Source: Alphaproteobacteria bacterium 33-17 (lineage in GTDB: Bacteria; Pseudomonadota; Alphaproteobacteria; Rickettsiales; 33-17). From it: a stretch of DNA of 64,000 nucleotides. The translations under genes and the position numbers were made by a program. The notes under the pieces are model-generated. The model had not been told where the DNA came from. It made no database searches and worked only from the letters and a program-made list of their open reading frames with translations. Positions 60,401 through 64,000 of this stretch are shown here, piece by piece. Each line of letters opens with the position of its first letter. The first letter of the stretch is position 1. Where the stretch lies: NCBI GenBank assembly GCA_001897445.1, contig MKSX01000009.1:87904-151903 (forward strand), written 5' to 3'.

Positions 60401-60612
60401 AATTTGTGGAAGCAAAAATAAAGCAAGAAGATGCAAGACTTACTACAGAGAGGCAACGTGATCTTCAAAAAATGTTCGATGAATCTGCAAAGACCTTGAG
60501 TATGGAATCATACCCTAAATATGATGAAATATTAAAAGAAGTTGGCACATTTGAACAAAATGTAAGACAGGATTTTGCAAATTTATATAACTCGTATGAT
60601 AAAGGATTATAA
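57457..60612 (+). CDS. Large unknown protein, polymorphic-toxin-like N-terminus, coiled coil
   Basis: No family is certain. In the N-terminal third, HPIDNILIPTAELLSDVYLE and the segment AAGELTFEKGIITAFNNDSG followed by HFLPF (about 246-269) resemble a motif pattern (xAGExxxxxGxIxxxNNxSGH) seen in polymorphic toxins and effectors. A Gly-rich hydrophobic stretch (MGELGAGLGAAGGMISQTIS then AFVPYLGVAVGIASMLGLG, about 664-705) may insert into a membrane. Long coiled-coil helices flank it (about 440-500 and 740-1040). No signal peptide. It precedes the next gene by 2 bases, so the two form a bicistron. Confidence 0.6.
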   Translation: MKKYEYKHVYGLSDNPLDITFDYIIAIGEGVNKGIKSALTGLHHPIDNILIPTAELLSDVYLEISNKTELNPTVAITYGLLPGKYFLNNDPLLEHQSRARNHYRIEGVKELWEDFASANNPKKVEMAVSGLTDWMVNGAAIGGVVKAGKMAKSLSKIGTTNATLYQSRFRKDFISFPEFEYLNLKAVKESGYTGNLLYAVTEDYEFLLANEALKKPYQFIRKGSEDISQYMVLKHDILAKFKKVFAAGELTFEKGIITAFNNDSGHFLPFKSKIGKIVRKVVAKNGGEEIFYATASILKKDRAIIFKPSSQILKSLPYGGSLMAGRESSSSFFEYPDYDCSESNITEKELWYHMGYTSMLDGETFDAVYDPNSPNQPKYIEVSMLDQINDMHNIKFTKSYQSHDHNASSREGKFQAINAEDDNYACLKEYYEQIERKVTIEGFDDARELHNHMMLKELLERREQKLQKEKEVKENIEHTIAEQSIDIEPHLLDRFAKQVKPNQDNISSKKPSTFATYKAIKKIQSEFPDLTKLKTAQVKEIKSTFKKELGKSVSDEAVIDNLKNGYFGYVNRQVKEMMGYQPVRNDQTNQDIRQIQDVLQKMREEQIYAQKIQDISNFGSYSAALASMFGKDKLAGKIMSHTNNALMIGTNLNRIAPNMLANMGELGAGLGAAGGMISQTISAFVPYLGVAVGIASMLGLGRRKSKENGMQKFMEAIIQQFHHIVHADGERTRHAIFELGHKMQLWNMALMEASHKNYIATLENKRDIALFRQEASELFSQISDNLIKVQENIQNNADKSLEQFNQLLNAILETDLHASLKKELETIIGRLKEARNSNGQSEADFNADITTLKRLGTTYATSSPHTGGNVNLNPNAMHAALTQAKDSSYIVNLLKNLLKVNTPDLPNPRYITEVIKVACYTLKLQMNSSQADPQDIKNNVESLRQIAKNARSIIEFEDRIKNPDIIKNQLENYKANLLKFKEFVEAKIKQEDARLTTERQRDLQKMFDESAKTLSMESYPKYDEILKEVGTFEQNVRQDFANLYNSYDKGL

Positions 60613-60614
60613 TA

Positions 60615-62132
60615 ATGTTACTGAAATCTCATAAACCAGAATATTATGTTATAAAGACTTGGGATTTTGATTCTTATATGACATATTTAACTCAACTTGA
60701 GCCTAATAACCATAATAAACCTAATAGTTTATCAATACATTTAACTTATAATCAAACATATAATACGCCAGAAACTGTTTCCATATGTTATGCCAACACA
60801 TTATCAAATAAACGTTATGAAGATGATTATAATGCTGTAAAACATAAGGTGTTTGGAAATAAAAATAACAGCCAGAATATAGATGGTGATGTTCATAAGT
60901 TTAAAACGACTCAAGGTAAAATACTTAAATCATCTGATGTTAATTTATTTGATATTCTAGATTCAAGATCAAATCAAAGTCATCTTGCTTCTGACAGGAC
61001 AATTACAATAAAATATAAAGATCACAAACTTAAAGTTTTTAAACCCGAGGGATTTGATCAGCTATTTTCATCTAATGTACTACATGTTTTAGAAACTTTA
61101 GGTATGGGTAAGTTTGAAAGTATTATAGAATTATCTGAAAGTAACAGCTTTGATTTTAAAACTTACTTTATAATTGGTAATGAAAAGCATTTAGTTGATC
61201 ATAAACATGGCAATATTTATTTACCTGATTATCAAAATCCTGAGCATGTTATGATACTTGCTTGGTATGGTGGGTGGCATATAACAAAAGATGCAAAAAT
61301 TATGAAATATACAAGACAATCTAAAATTAGACATACTACGAATTATACTGATATCAAATATGAAATAAAATACCCTAAAAATACCCCAAATGAAGGTATT
61401 AGAAGTATTATTGAAAATAATAAAACTAAAGAAGTTACCTTACCTGTATCAATTAATCTTATTCGTGAAAATATGAACTTAGCACGTCAGGCTAGATATA
61501 TGGCATTAAGATCAAATTTCCATTATCAAACGCGCTCTGAATATCAAGGAATGCTACAAATCGCTTCTGTTAACTACCATGTGATTAGCAATATGCTTTC
61601 ACTAATATATGGTGATGGTTTTATTAAAAATGATAAGTGCCAAGAGTTTTTAACTCTTGATAACCAACTTGAGGATAAAGTTGCAAATTATAAAGGTGAA
61701 GATGGTTATTTACCTTATGTAATCGATAATATGATAAAAAGTATAGATCAGCTTCAATGTACACTTCCAAAGTTGGAGAGTATAAATCAACCAACTTATG
61801 AGCTAAGAAATGGGCTTCTAGATGAATTTGAAAGCTTAATTGATTTATATGAAAATAGGATGATTTTAGAGGTTCCTACAATACCAAAAATTGAGGAGAT
61901 TAAGGCTGATAACGATCTAGTTGAAAGTCTCATGGAAGAAAATAAAAATTTAAATAATAAAGTAGATGCTATGTCTGGTCAAATGAATGAGATGGCTAGT
62001 CAAATGAGTGAAATGGCAAAAATGATGGCACAAATGCAGCAGTTACTTATGAGTCAGCAAAATGCTCAAAACCAAACCTCATTTAGAGAAGTTTCGGAGC
62101 AAAAAGACCCAAATAGTCAATATCGAAGTTAA
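60615..62132 (+). CDS. Unknown 505-residue partner protein with C-terminal Met-rich coiled coil
   Basis: I recognise no domain. The first about 300 residues are a mixed alpha/beta region with many aromatics (YVIKTWDFDSYMTYLTQ, HLTYNQTYNTPETVSICYA). The C-terminal about 90 residues are a coiled coil with repeated NEMASQMSEMAKMMAQMQQL. No signal peptide or membrane helix. It starts 2 bases after the stop of the 1051-residue gene, so the products may form a complex, as in two-component toxin or secretion pairs. That is inference. Confidence 0.55.
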   Translation: MLLKSHKPEYYVIKTWDFDSYMTYLTQLEPNNHNKPNSLSIHLTYNQTYNTPETVSICYANTLSNKRYEDDYNAVKHKVFGNKNNSQNIDGDVHKFKTTQGKILKSSDVNLFDILDSRSNQSHLASDRTITIKYKDHKLKVFKPEGFDQLFSSNVLHVLETLGMGKFESIIELSESNSFDFKTYFIIGNEKHLVDHKHGNIYLPDYQNPEHVMILAWYGGWHITKDAKIMKYTRQSKIRHTTNYTDIKYEIKYPKNTPNEGIRSIIENNKTKEVTLPVSINLIRENMNLARQARYMALRSNFHYQTRSEYQGMLQIASVNYHVISNMLSLIYGDGFIKNDKCQEFLTLDNQLEDKVANYKGEDGYLPYVIDNMIKSIDQLQCTLPKLESINQPTYELRNGLLDEFESLIDLYENRMILEVPTIPKIEEIKADNDLVESLMEENKNLNNKVDAMSGQMNEMASQMSEMAKMMAQMQQLLMSQQNAQNQTSFREVSEQKDPNSQYRS

Positions 62133-62196
62133 CTTATAAGTAGGGTTCATGTAAATAATGAACCCTAAGCCATTCATGAATTAACTATTATAAACT

Positions 62197-63879
62197 TTAT
62201 ACGATTCTTTCTTGAACTACTCCTTCTTTGTTTTGCGAGGGTGATTCTGTAACTCTTTGCCTATAAGGTGAATTAGCTTTATTTTTTATTATTTCATCGC
62301 AATACGTGAGGGCTTCCGAAGCATCTATATTTAAATAAGAAAATATATAAGTTTGTAATTCGGGTAGTAAGTTGGTTATGAGATTATCATCTGGAACGCT
62401 GCCAGAGAAAGTAATAACAAAATTTGCGAATGTTTCCATGGTTTTTCTAAAATGTTCAAATCTTACAATATTGGAACCTTTTGAGGTATTTAACTTTGCA
62501 GTTTGCACTAAACCAATTATAATTTTTGTAATTTCTTCAAAATGCAATTTATTTTCTAACATACTAACTATCAAAGGGGATGTATCGATACAGTACTTAT
62601 CAAAGATTTCACCATAAAAAGCTGTGATGTTGTCCTTTTCTATCGAATTTTGTTCGTATATAATATTTAATATACTATATTGTTTAGCATACCTTCTAGA
62701 ATTAAGCTGGGTTTGATTGAATTCAATTAATTTAGTATGCAAGTCTTCTGATGTTATATCCCAAAGGAATTTAGCAACGTTTTGGGAACCCCTATAAGTT
62801 GCTACATGTAAAGGTGATTGACCTTTATTATTTAAAATATTGGGATTAGCTCCTTTAGAAATTAGATACTGCACCACCTCAAAATGCCCATGACTGGCGG
62901 CGTTATGTAATGGGGTTTCTTCCAAATGGTTTAATTCATCTAATTTTGCCCCATTATCCACAAGAAGAGTAATAATATCCAATCGACCATCTAAACAAGC
63001 CCAGTGTAAAGGTGTTCTATTAACGTGATCTTTAGCATTCACATTAGATCCTTTATCAATAAGTAATTGTGCTACAGATAATAAGCATCCTTTTATTTTC
63101 ACAGTCTTATGCAAAGGTGTTTCTTGATCTTCATTCTCTGCATTTATATATGAACCATTTTCTAAAAGGAATTGTACAATTCCCAAATGTCCTTTTCCAG
63201 CAGCTAAATGAAGAGGAGTATTTTTTGTACCTTTATCATTAGTAAGGCTTGCACCGAGTGAAAATAAAAATTTCATAACTTCAAAATGCCCTTGCATTGC
63301 AGCAACGCGTAAAAGTAATGATTTATCATTTTTTGGAATCTTTGAGTCTGATTTTTCAATCAAGAATTTAACTATTTCCAAATATCCATGTAATGCAGCA
63401 TGGTATAAAGGAGTTTCATTATCTTTATTTTCAGCATTTACATACAAGCCTTGACTATATAAGAACTTCACCATTTCTAAGTGTCCATTCATCGCAGCAT
63501 AGTGTAAAGGAGAATCAATAGGGATAATACCATTAACATAACATTTAGGATCTTTTTTAAAAAGAAATTTTGCTATTGTTATATGACCTAAAGCAGCGGC
63601 TAAATCAAAGGGAGTCATTAGATGATAATTTAGAACTCTAATGTTTACATCCTGGGTTAATATAAACTCCACGGCTTCTTTATAGCCTTTATAAATTGCT
63701 AAATGTAGAAAAGTATTGTTTTGTTTAGATGTTATTTTTAATTGTTCTAAATTTAAGCCTTTAATAGCGTTTTCAAGATTAGGATAGTCCTGATTCCATA
63801 AATTCATGTTATTTAGAATATTTATAGCTTCTTGATTCCTATTCGCACCAATATCATCTTGTTTCATTTTCATTACCAT
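62197..63879 (-). CDS. Ankyrin-repeat protein
   Basis: Residues of about 50-370 hold around ten ankyrin repeats with the typical TPLHxAAxxGHxxxVxxLLxxGA pattern, for example TPLHLAAGKGHLGIVQFLLE and TPLHNAASHGHFEVVQYLIS. The N-terminal about 45 and C-terminal about 190 residues are non-repeat; the latter is helical with no clear enzyme motif. Ankyrin proteins are common as secreted effectors in Rickettsiales and Legionella. It is the last gene of the cassette, convergent to the two large plus-strand genes. Confidence 0.9.
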   Translation of the reverse strand: MVMKMKQDDIGANRNQEAINILNNMNLWNQDYPNLENAIKGLNLEQLKITSKQNNTFLHLAIYKGYKEAVEFILTQDVNIRVLNYHLMTPFDLAAALGHITIAKFLFKKDPKCYVNGIIPIDSPLHYAAMNGHLEMVKFLYSQGLYVNAENKDNETPLYHAALHGYLEIVKFLIEKSDSKIPKNDKSLLLRVAAMQGHFEVMKFLFSLGASLTNDKGTKNTPLHLAAGKGHLGIVQFLLENGSYINAENEDQETPLHKTVKIKGCLLSVAQLLIDKGSNVNAKDHVNRTPLHWACLDGRLDIITLLVDNGAKLDELNHLEETPLHNAASHGHFEVVQYLISKGANPNILNNKGQSPLHVATYRGSQNVAKFLWDITSEDLHTKLIEFNQTQLNSRRYAKQYSILNIIYEQNSIEKDNITAFYGEIFDKYCIDTSPLIVSMLENKLHFEEITKIIIGLVQTAKLNTSKGSNIVRFEHFRKTMETFANFVITFSGSVPDDNLITNLLPELQTYIFSYLNIDASEALTYCDEIIKNKANSPYRQRVTESPSQNKEGVVQERIV

Positions 63880-63929
63880 TAATTAAATTTAAGATATTAT
63901 ATTAACTATTTGTTAATTTGTCAATATCC

Positions 63930-63955
63930 CTAAATTCTAGAATCTAATGCAACAG
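63930..63955. repeat. Right arm of the 26-bp inverted repeat flanking a cassette
   Basis: CTAAATTCTAGAATCTAATG (continuing CAACAG) is the inverse of the arm at 57324-57349 with one mismatch. It lies between the ankyrin gene and the end of the window. What follows (63956-64000) is a short AT-rich stretch with no gene that I can support. Confidence 0.85.
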
Positions 63956-64000
63956 CTGATATGTAAAAAAGGTAAGGAAGTGGTGTTGAGTAAAAGAAGG

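Overview
The window is AT-rich DNA (roughly one third G+C by eye) from an alphaproteobacterium, most probably a flagellated member of the Rickettsiales such as the Midichloriaceae-like host-associated lineages. The reasons are the mix of rod/motor genes (flgF, flgG, a MotE-like protein), alphaproteobacterial small families (HIG1-domain and DUF2336 proteins), an AmiD-like amidase without a signal peptide, ankyrin repeats, and many eukaryote-facing or exported enzymes (PI-PLC-X protein, ADP-ribosyltransferase-like protein). The assignment is inference; no rRNA gene is present to settle it.

Layout. 0-6.9 kb is core: flgF-flgG (minus), rdgB, amidase, ffh, tRNA-Gly(GCC), HIG1 protein, MotE-like protein and mltG. 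6.9-11 kb is a three-gene minus-strand group with a NADAR/YbiA-like protein, an R-STS-ExE ADP-ribosyltransferase-like protein and a Ser-Glu-repeat protein. 11-15.4 kb holds a DUF2336 protein, a two-subunit 3-oxoacid CoA-transferase, a GyrI-like protein and an SPFH protein. 15.4-22.4 kb is accessory: FosA-like enzyme, lipoprotein SDR, GNAT-nucleotidyltransferase-GNAT, a Phd/VapC-type toxin-antitoxin, two exported nucleotide-fold proteins and a PLC-X protein. 22.7-34.9 kb holds an OmpA-like lipoprotein, a YbiT-like ABC-F ATPase, an AcrAB-type pump and a hybrid histidine kinase whose membrane sensor resembles the alpha-hydroxyketone autoinducer receptors CqsS/LqsS.

36.5-53 kb is a surface-glycan locus and the most striking part. 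A compact plus-strand operon (37.9-43.6 kb) carries the gene set of the Campylobacter jejuni capsular phosphoramidate pathway: Cj1415-like kinase, Cj1419/20-like methyltransferase, Cj1418-like L-glutamine kinase, Cj1417-like amidotransferase and Cj1416-like cytidylyltransferase. A CysQ-type phosphatase is added, and a sulfotransferase-fold gene is divergent to the operon. I propose that it makes a (methyl)phosphoramidate donor. The minus-strand operon that follows (53-44 kb) encodes a TylF-like methyltransferase, FdtA, an ATP-grasp/HAD fusion, a beta-propeller protein, a FemAB-like acyltransferase, FdtB, an OGT-like glycosyltransferase and a CDP-glycerol-type phosphotransferase fused to a methyltransferase. 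Together these suggest a 3-acylamino-3,6-dideoxyhexose glycan carrying phosphoramidate and/or methyl groups.

From 53.2 kb to the right end lies an integrated element. It has a duplicated tRNA-Met 3' end as attachment site, a tyrosine integrase, a recently inserted IS256-family element (8-bp target duplication ending the integrase gene), a hydrolase, and a 6.6-kb cassette between 26-bp inverted repeats with two large uncharacterised proteins and an ankyrin-repeat protein. A family of about 100-bp palindromic intergenic repeats occurs several times between 4 and 33 kb; I did not see it in the glycan locus or the element, consistent with later acquisition of those regions.
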